A DNA stretch of 64,000 bases from Bacteroidia bacterium (GTDB lineage: Bacteria > Bacteroidota > Bacteroidia > AKYH767-A > OLB10): positions 150,961-214,960 of the forward strand of contig JAEUTH010000017.1 of NCBI GenBank assembly GCA_016788165.1, given 5' to 3'. Positions 46,663 through 55,795 of the stretch are shown piece after piece; positions within the stretch are counted from its first letter, which is position 1, and every line of letters starts with the position of its first letter. The notes under the pieces are model-generated. The model saw nothing but the letters and a program-made list of their open reading frames with translations, was not told where the DNA came from and made no database searches. A program made the position numbers and the translations under genes.

Positions 46663-47187
46663 ATGAATAATGAGATAAAATTTTCGGCCGAAGCTTTAGC
46701 AATCGTAAAACAGATGATTAGCAGGTATCCTGATGGAAAACAAAAATCAGCGTTGCTACCAGTTTTACATTTGGCACAAGCTGAATTTGATGGTTGGTTA
46801 AGCGTGCCTGTTATGGATTACGTAGCTTCGCTATTAAGCATTAAGCCTATTGAGGTTTATGAAGTTGCATCATTTTATAGCATGTATAATTTAAAACCTG
46901 TAGGCAAATGTACTTTAGAGGTATGCCGCACCAGTTCATGCTGGCTCATGGGTGCCGAAGATATTGTGCGACATATTCAAAATAGATTGGGCATAAAGGA
47001 TGGACAAACTTCATCCGATGGCATGTTCACATTAAAAACCGTTGAGTGTTTGGGTTCGTGTGGTACAGCGCCTATGTTACAATGTGGTGCCAAATATCAC
47101 GAAAACCTTACCTTGGAAAAAGTAGATGAATTGTTAGATAAACTGGCAACAGACAATAAAAGAACCACCTATCTGGATATCGTTTAA
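46663..47187 (+). CDS. nuoE: NADH-quinone oxidoreductase subunit E
   Basis: The ATG at 46663 starts MNNEIKFSAEAL after the nuoD stop; an ATG at 46642 would overlap nuoD by 8 bases and add seven residues, and it remains possible. This 24-kDa subunit carries the 2Fe-2S cluster N1a with Cys88 and Cys93 (VCRTSSC) and Cys129 and Cys133 (ECLGSCG). It has a thioredoxin-like C-terminal fold and pairs with NuoF. Confidence 0.95.
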   Translation: MNNEIKFSAEALAIVKQMISRYPDGKQKSALLPVLHLAQAEFDGWLSVPVMDYVASLLSIKPIEVYEVASFYSMYNLKPVGKCTLEVCRTSSCWLMGAEDIVRHIQNRLGIKDGQTSSDGMFTLKTVECLGSCGTAPMLQCGAKYHENLTLEKVDELLDKLATDNKRTTYLDIV

Positions 47188-47239
47188 AAATAATAATCAG
47201 TGGGAGACATTAATTTCAGCTTAAAGAACTATTTATAAA

Positions 47240-48589
47240 ATGCCAACAAAACTTTTACTTAATAACGAGCATATCCCCGGCATAAATACATTGCAGGTTT
47301 ATCGAAATAATGGTGGCTATGCTTCGGTAGAAAAAGCGTTGAAACAAATGACGCCCGAAGCAATTGTAGAAGAAGTTAAAATAAGCGGTTTAAGAGGTAG
47401 AGGTGGAGCCGGTTTTCCGACCGGAATGAAATGGAGTTTTTTAGCTAAACCTGCAGGTGTGCCACGCTACTTGGTTTGCAATGCAGACGAAAGTGAGCCA
47501 GGCACATTTAAAGACCGCTACTTGATGGAAAAAATACCTCATCTATTGGTTGAGGGTATGATTACATCAAGCTATGCATTAGGTTGTAATACAGCCTACA
47601 TTTATATACGCGGTGAGTACTTTTACGTTTCGCGTATCTTAGAAAACGCCATAGCCGAAGCCTATGCAGCAGGATATTTAGGTAGTAATATTTTAGGCAC
47701 CGGATACAATCTTAATTTATATGTTCAAGTTGGCGGTGGTGCTTATATTTGTGGCGAAGAAACGGCTTTGCTCGAGTCCTTAGAGGGTAAACGCGGCAAT
47801 CCACGTATAAAGCCACCATTTCCGGCCATTGCTGGTTTATATGGATGCCCCACCGTAGTTAACAATGTTGAAACCATTGCTGCAGTAGTGCCCATTGTAA
47901 ACAATGGAGGCGAAGCTTATAGCAAAATCGGTATTGGTAAATCAACCGGTACAAAACTCATTTCAGCCTCAGGCCATATTAACAAGCCCGGTGTATATGA
48001 AATTGAATTAGGTATCCCGGTCGAAGAGTTTATTTATAGTGATAGTTATTGTGGGGGCATCAGAAACGGGAAACAACTTAAAGCAGTAGTTGCCGGAGGT
48101 TCCTCAGTACCCGTTCTGCCAACAGAACTTATATTAAAAACTGCTGCAGGTCAACCTCGCTTAATGTCATACGAATCGTTAAGCGAAGGTGGGTTTCAAA
48201 CCGGAACCATGCTGGGCTCAGGTGGTTTTATAGTAATGGATGAAGATACCAGCATCGTAAAAAACCTATACACCTTCACCAGATTCTATCATCACGAAAG
48301 TTGTGGCCAATGTTCGCCATGCCGCGAAGGTACCGGGTGGATGGAGAAAATTATGCATAAAATATTAGACGGGCATGGTACATTAAAAGATGTTGACCTG
48401 CTTTGGGATATTCAAAGTAAGATTGAAGGTAAAACTATTTGCCCTTTAGGCGAAGCCGCAGCCTGGCCGGTAGCAGCAGCCATCAGGCATTTTAGGCATG
48501 AGTTTGAAGCTTATGTAATGCAACCAAGTTCGATAAAAGATGTAAAGCATTACTACCGATTAAACAATATTGAACCAATACCGGCTTAA
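47240..48589 (+). CDS. nuoF: NADH-quinone oxidoreductase subunit F
   Basis: The 449-residue subunit takes electrons from NADH. FMN and NADH binding are seen in GLRGRGGAGFPTGMKW and NADESEPGTFKDR with YICGEETALLESLEG. The 4Fe-4S cluster N3 ligands are Cys355, Cys358 and Cys361 (SCGQCSPCREG) and Cys401 (TICPLGEA). All expected residues are present and the length is normal. Confidence 0.98.
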   Translation: MPTKLLLNNEHIPGINTLQVYRNNGGYASVEKALKQMTPEAIVEEVKISGLRGRGGAGFPTGMKWSFLAKPAGVPRYLVCNADESEPGTFKDRYLMEKIPHLLVEGMITSSYALGCNTAYIYIRGEYFYVSRILENAIAEAYAAGYLGSNILGTGYNLNLYVQVGGGAYICGEETALLESLEGKRGNPRIKPPFPAIAGLYGCPTVVNNVETIAAVVPIVNNGGEAYSKIGIGKSTGTKLISASGHINKPGVYEIELGIPVEEFIYSDSYCGGIRNGKQLKAVVAGGSSVPVLPTELILKTAAGQPRLMSYESLSEGGFQTGTMLGSGGFIVMDEDTSIVKNLYTFTRFYHHESCGQCSPCREGTGWMEKIMHKILDGHGTLKDVDLLWDIQSKIEGKTICPLGEAAAWPVAAAIRHFRHEFEAYVMQPSSIKDVKHYYRLNNIEPIPA

Positions 48590-48683
48590 GTTAAATCATA
48601 GTAAATACAACTTGTATATAATTGAAATTTAATTGTATAAATAATAATTTAAAAATTGGCTTCAGTTTATAATTCATTCAAAT

Positions 48684-49694
48684 ATGCCAAAAGTTACCAT
48701 TGACGGATTTTCAATTGATGTGCCCGAAGGAACCACCATACTTCAGGCATCGAGGATATTGGCCACTGAGGGTAAAATGCCCGATGCCCACGTGCCTCCT
48801 GCTATGTGCTACTACACAAAGTTAAAAACCAGCGGAGGTTATTGCCGAACCTGCATCGTTAAGGTTAGCAAAGGGTCTGAAAAAGATCCCCGGCCCATGC
48901 CTAAGCCGGTTCCAAGTTGTCGTCAAACCGTAATGGATGGTATGGAAGTACAAAATTTAACCGCACCTGATTTGTTAGAAGCAAGAGCAGGCGTTGTTGA
49001 GTTTCTGCTTATAAACCATCCACTCGATTGCCCAATTTGTGATCAGGCAGGCGAATGTCATTTACAAGATTTAAGCTATGAAAACGGAAATGCAGGCACG
49101 CGTTATGAATTTGCCCGCAGAACATTTGACATGATTGATATAGGCGATAAAATAAAACTGCACATGAATCGCTGCATTTTATGCTATCGTTGCGTAAAAA
49201 CAGCCGAACAAATTACCGATGGCAGAGTACATGGTGTAATAAGCCGTGGCGACCATGCCGAAATATCAACCTATATAGAACAAGCAATTGATAATGACTT
49301 TTCGGGCAATGTAATTGATGTATGCCCTGTTGGTGCTTTAACCGACCGTACTTTTAGGTTTAAGTCGCGTGTTTGGTTTACAAAACCAATGGATGCACAT
49401 AGAAAATGCGATAAGTGTTGCGGTAAAACAGCAGTTTGGCTTAGCGGTAATGACGTTTTACGAGTAACTGCACGTAAAGATAAATTTGGCGAAGTTGAAG
49501 ATTGGATTTGTAACGAATGCCGTTACGATAAAAAACAAATTGGCGATTGGACTATTGAAGGGCCTCGTAAAATTGAGCGACACTCGGTAATAAGTCAAAA
49601 TCATTACGAAAGTTTACGTCAACTAAAAGTTGATATCTCAAACCAAAAAAAATTACTCGAGGTAGCACACGTTGCCGACATAAAACAAAACTAA
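48684..49694 (+). CDS. nuoG: NADH-quinone oxidoreductase subunit G, short form
   Basis: At 336 residues this subunit keeps only the iron-sulfur part. The N1b 2Fe-2S loop is MCYYTKLKTSGGYCRTC, the His-ligated N5 site is NHPLDCPICDQAGEC and the N4 site is NRCILCYRCVKT with VIDVCPVGALTD. A further Cys-rich part, KCDKCCGK and WICNECRYDK, corresponds to the 4Fe-4S motif that starts the molybdopterin-like domain of long NuoG proteins, but the rest of that domain (several hundred residues) is absent. Short NuoG is known from Bacteroidota, so I read this as an intact lineage form, not a pseudogene. Confidence 0.94.
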   Translation: MPKVTIDGFSIDVPEGTTILQASRILATEGKMPDAHVPPAMCYYTKLKTSGGYCRTCIVKVSKGSEKDPRPMPKPVPSCRQTVMDGMEVQNLTAPDLLEARAGVVEFLLINHPLDCPICDQAGECHLQDLSYENGNAGTRYEFARRTFDMIDIGDKIKLHMNRCILCYRCVKTAEQITDGRVHGVISRGDHAEISTYIEQAIDNDFSGNVIDVCPVGALTDRTFRFKSRVWFTKPMDAHRKCDKCCGKTAVWLSGNDVLRVTARKDKFGEVEDWICNECRYDKKQIGDWTIEGPRKIERHSVISQNHYESLRQLKVDISNQKKLLEVAHVADIKQN

Positions 49695-49724
49695 AAGCCA
49701 TACCCGATAACCGTAATAGCATAC

Positions 49725-50765
49725 ATGGAATTATTTGATTTATTAATAAAATTAGCTTTGGTAGTGGCAGTGTTTACAATTGCATTGGTAATTGCTATGT
49801 ACTCGACCTATGCCGAGCGCAAAGTAGCTGCATTTTTACAAGACCGATTAGGACCAAACAGGGCAGGGCCTTATGGTATTTTACAACCGTTAGCCGATGG
49901 TGGTAAAATGTTTATGAAGGAAGAAATAATTCCGTCAAAGGCAGATACATTCCTCTTTATTTTAGGCCCTTGTATAGCCATGATGACCGCTTGTATGACT
50001 GGTGTGGTAATACCTTGGGGTAACACTTTAATTATAGATGGCAAAGCGTATATAATGCAGGTTACCGATATAAATGTAGGAATATTGTTTGCATTTGCCG
50101 TTGTATCTATTGGTGTATATGGCATAATGATAGGTGGCTGGGCATCTAATAATAAGTACTCATTGCTGGGCGCTATACGAGCAAGTTCACAAATGATAAG
50201 TTACGAGTTGGCAATGGGCTTTTCAATTATTGCATTAATTATGACAACAGGCTCGTTAAGTTTACGCGATATTGTGGAACAACAAAGTGGTTTCCATTGG
50301 AACTTTTTATACCAACCTTTAGGTTGCCTGCTATTTATTATTTGCGCTTTTGCCGAAACCAATCGTGCACCTTTTGATTTGCCCGAATGCGAAACCGAAT
50401 TAGTAGGTGGATATCACACTGAATACTCATCAATGAAATTAGGGTTTTATTTATTTGCCGAGTATATTAATATGTTCATATCAGCAGCTATCATATCTGC
50501 ATTGTTTTTTGGTGGTTACAATTTCCCGTTTTTAGATAAGATTGATGCACCGCATAATGTAATTACACTAATTGGTACGGCCATTTTCTTTGCAAAGATT
50601 ATTTTCTTCATATTCTTTTTTATGTGGGTTCGATGGACTTTACCACGATTTAGATACGACCAGCTCATGCACTTGGGATGGTATGTTTTATTGCCAATTT
50701 CAATATTAAATGTACTTGTTACAGGGGCAGTTACTTTGTTTAGGAATGGTCAGTTTCATTTTTAA
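49725..50765 (+). CDS. nuoH: NADH-quinone oxidoreductase subunit H
   Basis: The 346-residue membrane subunit forms the quinone cavity with NuoB and NuoD. About eight helices are seen. Conserved blocks are AERKVAAFLQDRLGPNRAGP (here YAERKVAAFLQDRLGPNR) near residue 27, FAETNRAPFDLPECETELV and SSMKLGFYLFAEY, and WVRWTLPRFRYDQLM near the C-terminus. The nuoG-nuoH gap is 30 bases. Confidence 0.98.
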   Translation: MELFDLLIKLALVVAVFTIALVIAMYSTYAERKVAAFLQDRLGPNRAGPYGILQPLADGGKMFMKEEIIPSKADTFLFILGPCIAMMTACMTGVVIPWGNTLIIDGKAYIMQVTDINVGILFAFAVVSIGVYGIMIGGWASNNKYSLLGAIRASSQMISYELAMGFSIIALIMTTGSLSLRDIVEQQSGFHWNFLYQPLGCLLFIICAFAETNRAPFDLPECETELVGGYHTEYSSMKLGFYLFAEYINMFISAAIISALFFGGYNFPFLDKIDAPHNVITLIGTAIFFAKIIFFIFFFMWVRWTLPRFRYDQLMHLGWYVLLPISILNVLVTGAVTLFRNGQFHF

Positions 50766-50800
50766 TCAACTCATACAACAATTATCAATAGCTACTTAAT

Positions 50801-51340
50801 ATGCAATTAACCAATAGATCAAAAGTTGTAGTACAAAAAGAAATGACTATGGCCGAACAGATATATCTGCCAGCCATTTTTAAAGGTATGATGATTACGA
50901 TTAGTCATTTTTTTAAAAAGAAACCTACTATTAATTACCCGGAAGTAAAGCGGCCCATTGCACCGGTTTATAGAGGGCAACATGTGCTTAAACGTGATGA
51001 GCAGGGACGTGAAAATTGCACAGCCTGTGGTTTGTGTGCCGTTGCATGTCCGGCCGAGGCAATAACTATGACTGCAGCCGAACGTAAAAGAGGTGAGGAG
51101 TCGCTTTATCGCGAGGAAAAATATGCTTCTGTATATGAAATAAATATGCTACGCTGTATTTTTTGTGGTCTCTGTGAGGAAGCATGTCCTAAGGAAGCCA
51201 TATTTTTAACTGATAGAATAGTAAAGGTAGGAACCGAACGCGATACATTTATTTATGGTAAGGATAAGTTGGTAGAGGGCATAGCAGCAGATCAACGAAT
51301 TGATGTGGGCAAAAGAGGAGGTGCCCATCGCAAATTTTAA
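50801..51340 (+). CDS. nuoI: NADH-quinone oxidoreductase subunit I
   Basis: This 179-residue ferredoxin-like subunit carries clusters N6a and N6b. Both 4Fe-4S motifs are complete: CTACGLCAVACPAEAI near residue 71 and CIFCGLCEEACPKEAI near residue 119. An N-terminal amphipathic segment would lie on the membrane surface. The 235-base gap that follows is the largest inside the operon. Confidence 0.98.
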   Translation: MQLTNRSKVVVQKEMTMAEQIYLPAIFKGMMITISHFFKKKPTINYPEVKRPIAPVYRGQHVLKRDEQGRENCTACGLCAVACPAEAITMTAAERKRGEESLYREEKYASVYEINMLRCIFCGLCEEACPKEAIFLTDRIVKVGTERDTFIYGKDKLVEGIAADQRIDVGKRGGAHRKF

Positions 51341-51498
51341 ACGCACTATGAAATAAATTTGATTGAATAACATATTTGATAAAAGTAACTTATAAAAAAC
51401 GAAACGCCTTATAAAACTTGTATTTAAATAGTTTGATAACCTGTACAGAATCGAGCAAAATATATGTTGATTATTTTCAAAAAAGTTGTGCTAATAAA

Positions 51499-51529
51499 TT
51501 TCATTCTTATACACTAAACTCTATTTTCG
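51499..51529 (+). promoter_or_regulatory. Candidate internal promoter before nuoJ
   Basis: TTTC (51499-51502), 19 bases, and TATTTTCG (51522-51529) differ from the TTTG-N19-TAnnTTTG pattern by one base in each box. They lie 47 bases before nuoJ in the only long gap (51341-51575) of the operon. Nothing else is recognisable in that gap. Confidence 0.38.
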
Positions 51530-51575
51530 CCCGCTGTTTTTTTTGAATAGAAACAAGGCCTATTAATAATCTGAT

Positions 51576-52073
51576 ATGAGCGTAATTGCTTTTTATATTC
51601 TTACAGTTTTATGCATCTTTAGTGCATTGATGGTAGTTTTCAGTAAAAAGCCTGTGCATAGTGTACTCTACACCATTTTCTGTTTCTTCAATATTGCCGG
51701 CCATTTTTTATTGCTTAATGCACAATTTTTAGCCATTGTCCATATCATAGTTTATGCTGGTGCCATAATGGTTTTGTTTCTGTTTACAATCATGTTTTTA
51801 AACCTGAATGCAGAAGTGGAGCCCCACAAATCTAATTTGTTAAAAGTTGCTGCCGTTGTTTGTGGCGGATTGTTGCTTTTAATTTTGGTTAGTTGTTTAA
51901 AGGGTGCAGAAAACATTCCGGTTAACCCAATGTTAGATACCCAAATGGGTATGGTGAAAAATTTAGGTATGGTGTTGTATAATGAATACATGTTGCCTTT
52001 CGAAATGCTGTCAATTTTATTTTTGTCGGCAATGGTAGGGGCAGTTTTATTAGGCAAAAAAGAAACAAAATAA
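51576..52073 (+). CDS. nuoJ: NADH-quinone oxidoreductase subunit J
   Basis: The 165-residue membrane subunit has five helices. The helix-3 pi-bulge region, AIVHIIVYAGAIMVLFLFTIM (in part IVYAGAIMVLFLFTI), is well conserved. Together with NuoK and NuoN it sits at the joint of the membrane arm. The gene may be driven by a local promoter in the upstream gap, as well as by read-through from nuoA. Confidence 0.96.
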   Translation: MSVIAFYILTVLCIFSALMVVFSKKPVHSVLYTIFCFFNIAGHFLLLNAQFLAIVHIIVYAGAIMVLFLFTIMFLNLNAEVEPHKSNLLKVAAVVCGGLLLLILVSCLKGAENIPVNPMLDTQMGMVKNLGMVLYNEYMLPFEMLSILFLSAMVGAVLLGKKETK

Positions 52074-52080
52074 TTAGCCG

Positions 52081-52398
52081 ATGAATATAATTTCAGAAGT
52101 AGGTATTAACAGTTATTTATGGTTAGCGGCCATACTGTTTAGTATAGGTGTAATGGGTGTATTGTTTCGTAGAAATGCTATAATTATTTTAATGTGCATT
52201 GAATTAATGCTCAATGCAGTTAATATATTATTTGTTGCCTTTAGTGTAATGCATAATAACCCTGCAGGTCAGATAATGGTATTTTTTATTATGGCAGTTG
52301 CAGCTGCAGAAGTAGCAGTTGGTTTAGCAATTTTAATTTTAATGTATCGCAATATGGGCTCTGTAGATATTGATACGATGAAAAAACTTAAGTGGTAA
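52081..52398 (+). CDS. nuoK: NADH-quinone oxidoreductase subunit K
   Basis: The 105-residue subunit has three membrane helices. The proton-channel Glu is in [17 protein letters not shown], and the second conserved Glu in [13 protein letters not shown]. It is 7 bases after nuoJ and 18 bases before nuoL. Confidence 0.97.
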   Translation: MNIISEVGINSYLWLAAILFSIGVMGVLFRRNAIIILMCIELMLNAVNILFVAFSVMHNNPAGQIMVFFIMAVAAAEVAVGLAILILMYRNMGSVDIDTMKKLKW

Positions 52399-52416
52399 TA
52401 AAAAAGTAAAGGCACT

Positions 52417-54315
52417 ATGGATTCTTTAATTGTTTTACTTATACCCTTGTTACCGCTTATTGGTTTTATTATAAGTGGAACACTAAATAAGCAGGCAAAC
52501 CATACATTAATTAACGGATTGACATGCGGCAGCGTTTTTGTTTCCTTTCTGTTGTCGGTAATTCTGTTTTATCAACTGCAAAGTGGTTCTGCTCCTATCA
52601 GTTACAAGCTTTTAAATTGGATTTATGTCGGTGCGCTTAAGTTAGACCTGAGTTTTACAGTAGATGCTTTAAGTAGTATCATGCTTTTAATTATTACGGG
52701 TATAGGATTTCTAATACACGTATATAGTACAGGTTATATGCATGATGAACCTGACTATGCCCGTTTCTTTTCTTATCTGAACCTGTTTGTATTCTTTATG
52801 TTATTGCTGGTAATGGGCAATAACTTTGTTGTAATGTTTGTTGGATGGGAGGGCGTAGGTTTATGTTCTTATTTATTAATTGGGTTTTGGTTTAAAAACA
52901 ATGCTTATAATGATGCTGCAAAAAAAGCTTTTGTAATGAATCGAATTGGCGATTTGGGTTTCCTAATCGGAATGTTTTTAATACTTAATAAATTTGGGTC
53001 ACTTAATTACCAAACCGTTTTCGACTTAGCAAGTCATGCAGCTACCAATGACCCTACAATAACGGTAATTTGTATTTGTTTATTTATTGGCGCTTTGGGT
53101 AAAAGTGCACAGATACCTCTATACACTTGGCTACCCGATGCAATGGCAGGCCCTACACCTGTGTCGGCTTTAATTCATGCCGCAACCATGGTAACTGCAG
53201 GTATTTATATGATTGTAAGAACCAACGTGTTATATACATTGAGTCCGGATGCAGGTTTTTTGGTGGCTGTTATGGGCGTTGCAACGGCATTGTTTGCGGC
53301 AACTATTGGTCTTAAACAAAATGATATAAAGAAAGTACTAGCTTATTCAACCGTTTCTCAATTAGGTTATATGTTTGCTGCCTTAGGTGTAGGTGCATAC
53401 GAAACCGGTATGTTTCATGTGATAACACATGCCTTTTTTAAAGCGCTGCTATTTTTATGTGCCGGAAGTGTAATACATGCCATGAGTGGCGAACAAGACA
53501 TAAGAAGTATGGGTGGCCTAAGAAAAAAATTACCAATTACCCATATTACCTTTTTTATAGGAACGCTAGCGATTAGTGGGTTTCCTCCGTTTTCTGGCTT
53601 CTTTAGTAAAGACGAGATTTTAGCTAAGGTACATGAGTATAATGGAGGTTTTATGTTGTTTACCATCTTGGCAATCACTTCAGTTATTACCGCTTTTTAT
53701 ATGTTTCGTTTATACTGGTTAACATTTTGGGGCAATTTTAGAGGTAATTCACATCAAGCTTCCCATTTACATGAATCACCCAAAAGTATAACCATACCAT
53801 TAATTTTGTTGGCTGTTTTTGCAGCATCAGCCGGATTAATTGGTTTACCACACTTGTTCCATGCACCCCATTTACTCAATAATTTTTTAGCACCTGTAAT
53901 AATTAATGCACCAACACTGGAAGCCTCAGCCTCATTCGAAATTGCATTGATTGTTGTTTCGCTAATAGTGCTGGCTTTGGTAACTTATATCACCTACCAA
54001 ATTTATGTTGCAAAAGCACGCATACCTGTTGCCGATGCTGACGAAAAAGGAATTTCGAAATGGGTTGCCAACAAATACTATATTGATGAATTATATAATG
54101 CATTGATAACCCAACCATTGCAAGCTGTTTCAACTTTTGCTAATAATTACATTGAAAAATATGTAATTGACGGTACTGTAAACAGTTTTAGATGGCTTAC
54201 AAATACTGGCAGTTTACTAATAAGGCAAATTCAAACCGGGTCAATTGGCTTGTATATTTTTGGAATTGTAATAGGTATCATTTGTATGTTCGTTTTTAAA
54301 TTTTATCTCGCCTAA
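52417..54315 (+). CDS. nuoL: NADH-quinone oxidoreductase subunit L
   Basis: The 632-residue distal antiporter-like subunit has about 16 helices. The conserved helix region FVGWEGVGLCSYLLIGFWF holds the key Glu, KSAQIPLYTWLPDAMAGPTP the channel Lys, and AFFKALLFLCAGSVIHAMSG another charged helix. The C-terminal extension with a long amphipathic helix that braces NuoM and NuoN is present after residue 510. It couples electron transfer to proton pumping. Confidence 0.98.
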   Translation: MDSLIVLLIPLLPLIGFIISGTLNKQANHTLINGLTCGSVFVSFLLSVILFYQLQSGSAPISYKLLNWIYVGALKLDLSFTVDALSSIMLLIITGIGFLIHVYSTGYMHDEPDYARFFSYLNLFVFFMLLLVMGNNFVVMFVGWEGVGLCSYLLIGFWFKNNAYNDAAKKAFVMNRIGDLGFLIGMFLILNKFGSLNYQTVFDLASHAATNDPTITVICICLFIGALGKSAQIPLYTWLPDAMAGPTPVSALIHAATMVTAGIYMIVRTNVLYTLSPDAGFLVAVMGVATALFAATIGLKQNDIKKVLAYSTVSQLGYMFAALGVGAYETGMFHVITHAFFKALLFLCAGSVIHAMSGEQDIRSMGGLRKKLPITHITFFIGTLAISGFPPFSGFFSKDEILAKVHEYNGGFMLFTILAITSVITAFYMFRLYWLTFWGNFRGNSHQASHLHESPKSITIPLILLAVFAASAGLIGLPHLFHAPHLLNNFLAPVIINAPTLEASASFEIALIVVSLIVLALVTYITYQIYVAKARIPVADADEKGISKWVANKYYIDELYNALITQPLQAVSTFANNYIEKYVIDGTVNSFRWLTNTGSLLIRQIQTGSIGLYIFGIVIGIICMFVFKFYLA

Positions 54316-54318
54316 ACC

Positions 54319-55782
54319 ATGTCAGAGAGTTTGCTACTACTAATGCTTCCGCTGGCATCAATGCTTATTGTTGCTGTTTATAATGGCGATAAAGGTTTGC
54401 TTTCAAAAGGTGCCGTTGCAGCCTCCTTAATTTCGCTTTTAGCAAGTGTTTATGTGCTTCTTACCTTTAATTCAACGGTTGGTTTTCAATCTGTGTCAAG
54501 CTACAATTGGATTCCTTCATTGGGCATAAACTTATCGTTTGGGTTAGATGGCTTATCGATTTTGTTAGTTATGCTAACAAATTTTCTTACGCCTTTAATA
54601 ATATTGGCAACAGTTAATCGCGAAATAAAAAATCAACGTGCATTTTATGCATTAATATTCTTAATGCAGTTTGCATTAATTGGTGTATTTACCACCTTGG
54701 ATGCTTTTGTGTTTTATGTGTTTTGGGAGTTAGCATTAATACCAATTTATTTCATTTGTCTAATGTGGGGTGGCAAATATAGTGGCGCAATTACTTTGAA
54801 GTTTTTTATATACACGCTTACCGGGAGTTTATTTATGCTAACGGGTATCATATACTTATACCTACAAACACCCGGTAGCCATACATTTGCGCTGCAATCA
54901 TTTTATACACTTGACCTAACTGCCCAAGAGCAGTCTTATTTGTTTTGGGCATTCTTTTTAGCCTTTGCAATCAAAATTCCGATTTGGCCTTTACATACCT
55001 GGCAACCCGATACATATACAGATGCGCCAACAGCAGGAACCATGTTACTAAGTGGTATCATGTTAAAAATGGGTATTTATGGCATTATGCGTTGGATGCT
55101 GCCTGTTATGCCACTTGGCATTATGCAGTGGCAAAACCTGGTTTTGGTTTTATGTATAATTGGTGTATTGTATGCCAGTTGTTTGGCTTTGGTTCAAAAT
55201 GATTTTAAACGTTTGGTAGCCTATGCATCTATGGCGCATGTGGGTTTAATTGCCGCAGGTGTTTTTACTACTAATATATATGGCCTACAAGGTGCAACCA
55301 TACAAATGTTGGCCCATGGCATTAATGCCGTTGGTCTTTTTTATATTGTTGATATTATTCAATCAAAAACAGGCACGAGACAAATTAATGAATTGGGAGG
55401 TATTGCTCATAACAATAGGTTGTTCTCGATACTATTCGTAATTGTTTTGTTAGGCACGGTTGCGCTACCCCTAACCAATGGTTTTGTTGGCGAATTTTTA
55501 TTGCTCAATGGCATATTTAATTACAATATTTGGTTTGCTGCATTTGCCGGACTTACCATTATTTTGGGTGCTGTTTATATGTTGCGAAGCTATAAATCAA
55601 TAATGTTAGGTGATATTGCAAGTCCTTCATCAAAATTTGAAACACTTCAATATAATGAAAAGATAGTTCTATCGGTAGTTGCCATTGCAATAATCGCTAT
55701 GGGAATTTGTCCCCAATACTTTATTAATTTGGCGCAACCTGCATTAGAAAATATATTTCAACTTTCACACTTACACAACTAA
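54319..55782 (+). CDS. nuoM: NADH-quinone oxidoreductase subunit M
   Basis: The 487-residue antiporter-like subunit begins 3 bases after nuoL. Marker segments are LSFGLDGLSILLVML, FYVFWELALIPIYFICLMWGG (in part FWELALIPIYFIC) with the pumping Glu, IPIWPLHTWQPDTYTDAPTAG and LVAYASMAHVGLI. All proton-channel residues I can check are present. Confidence 0.98.
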   Translation: MSESLLLLMLPLASMLIVAVYNGDKGLLSKGAVAASLISLLASVYVLLTFNSTVGFQSVSSYNWIPSLGINLSFGLDGLSILLVMLTNFLTPLIILATVNREIKNQRAFYALIFLMQFALIGVFTTLDAFVFYVFWELALIPIYFICLMWGGKYSGAITLKFFIYTLTGSLFMLTGIIYLYLQTPGSHTFALQSFYTLDLTAQEQSYLFWAFFLAFAIKIPIWPLHTWQPDTYTDAPTAGTMLLSGIMLKMGIYGIMRWMLPVMPLGIMQWQNLVLVLCIIGVLYASCLALVQNDFKRLVAYASMAHVGLIAAGVFTTNIYGLQGATIQMLAHGINAVGLFYIVDIIQSKTGTRQINELGGIAHNNRLFSILFVIVLLGTVALPLTNGFVGEFLLLNGIFNYNIWFAAFAGLTIILGAVYMLRSYKSIMLGDIASPSSKFETLQYNEKIVLSVVAIAIIAMGICPQYFINLAQPALENIFQLSHLHN

Positions 55783-55795
55783 TACCTGCAAAATA

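Noticed and set aside
48684..49694. NuoG as a truncated pseudogene
   Set aside because: All iron-sulfur ligands are present, the gene has normal spacing to nuoH and short NuoG is usual in this phylum.
51341..51575. A small missing gene between nuoI and nuoJ
   Set aside because: I found no frame of useful length with a start; only a promoter-like pair is visible.
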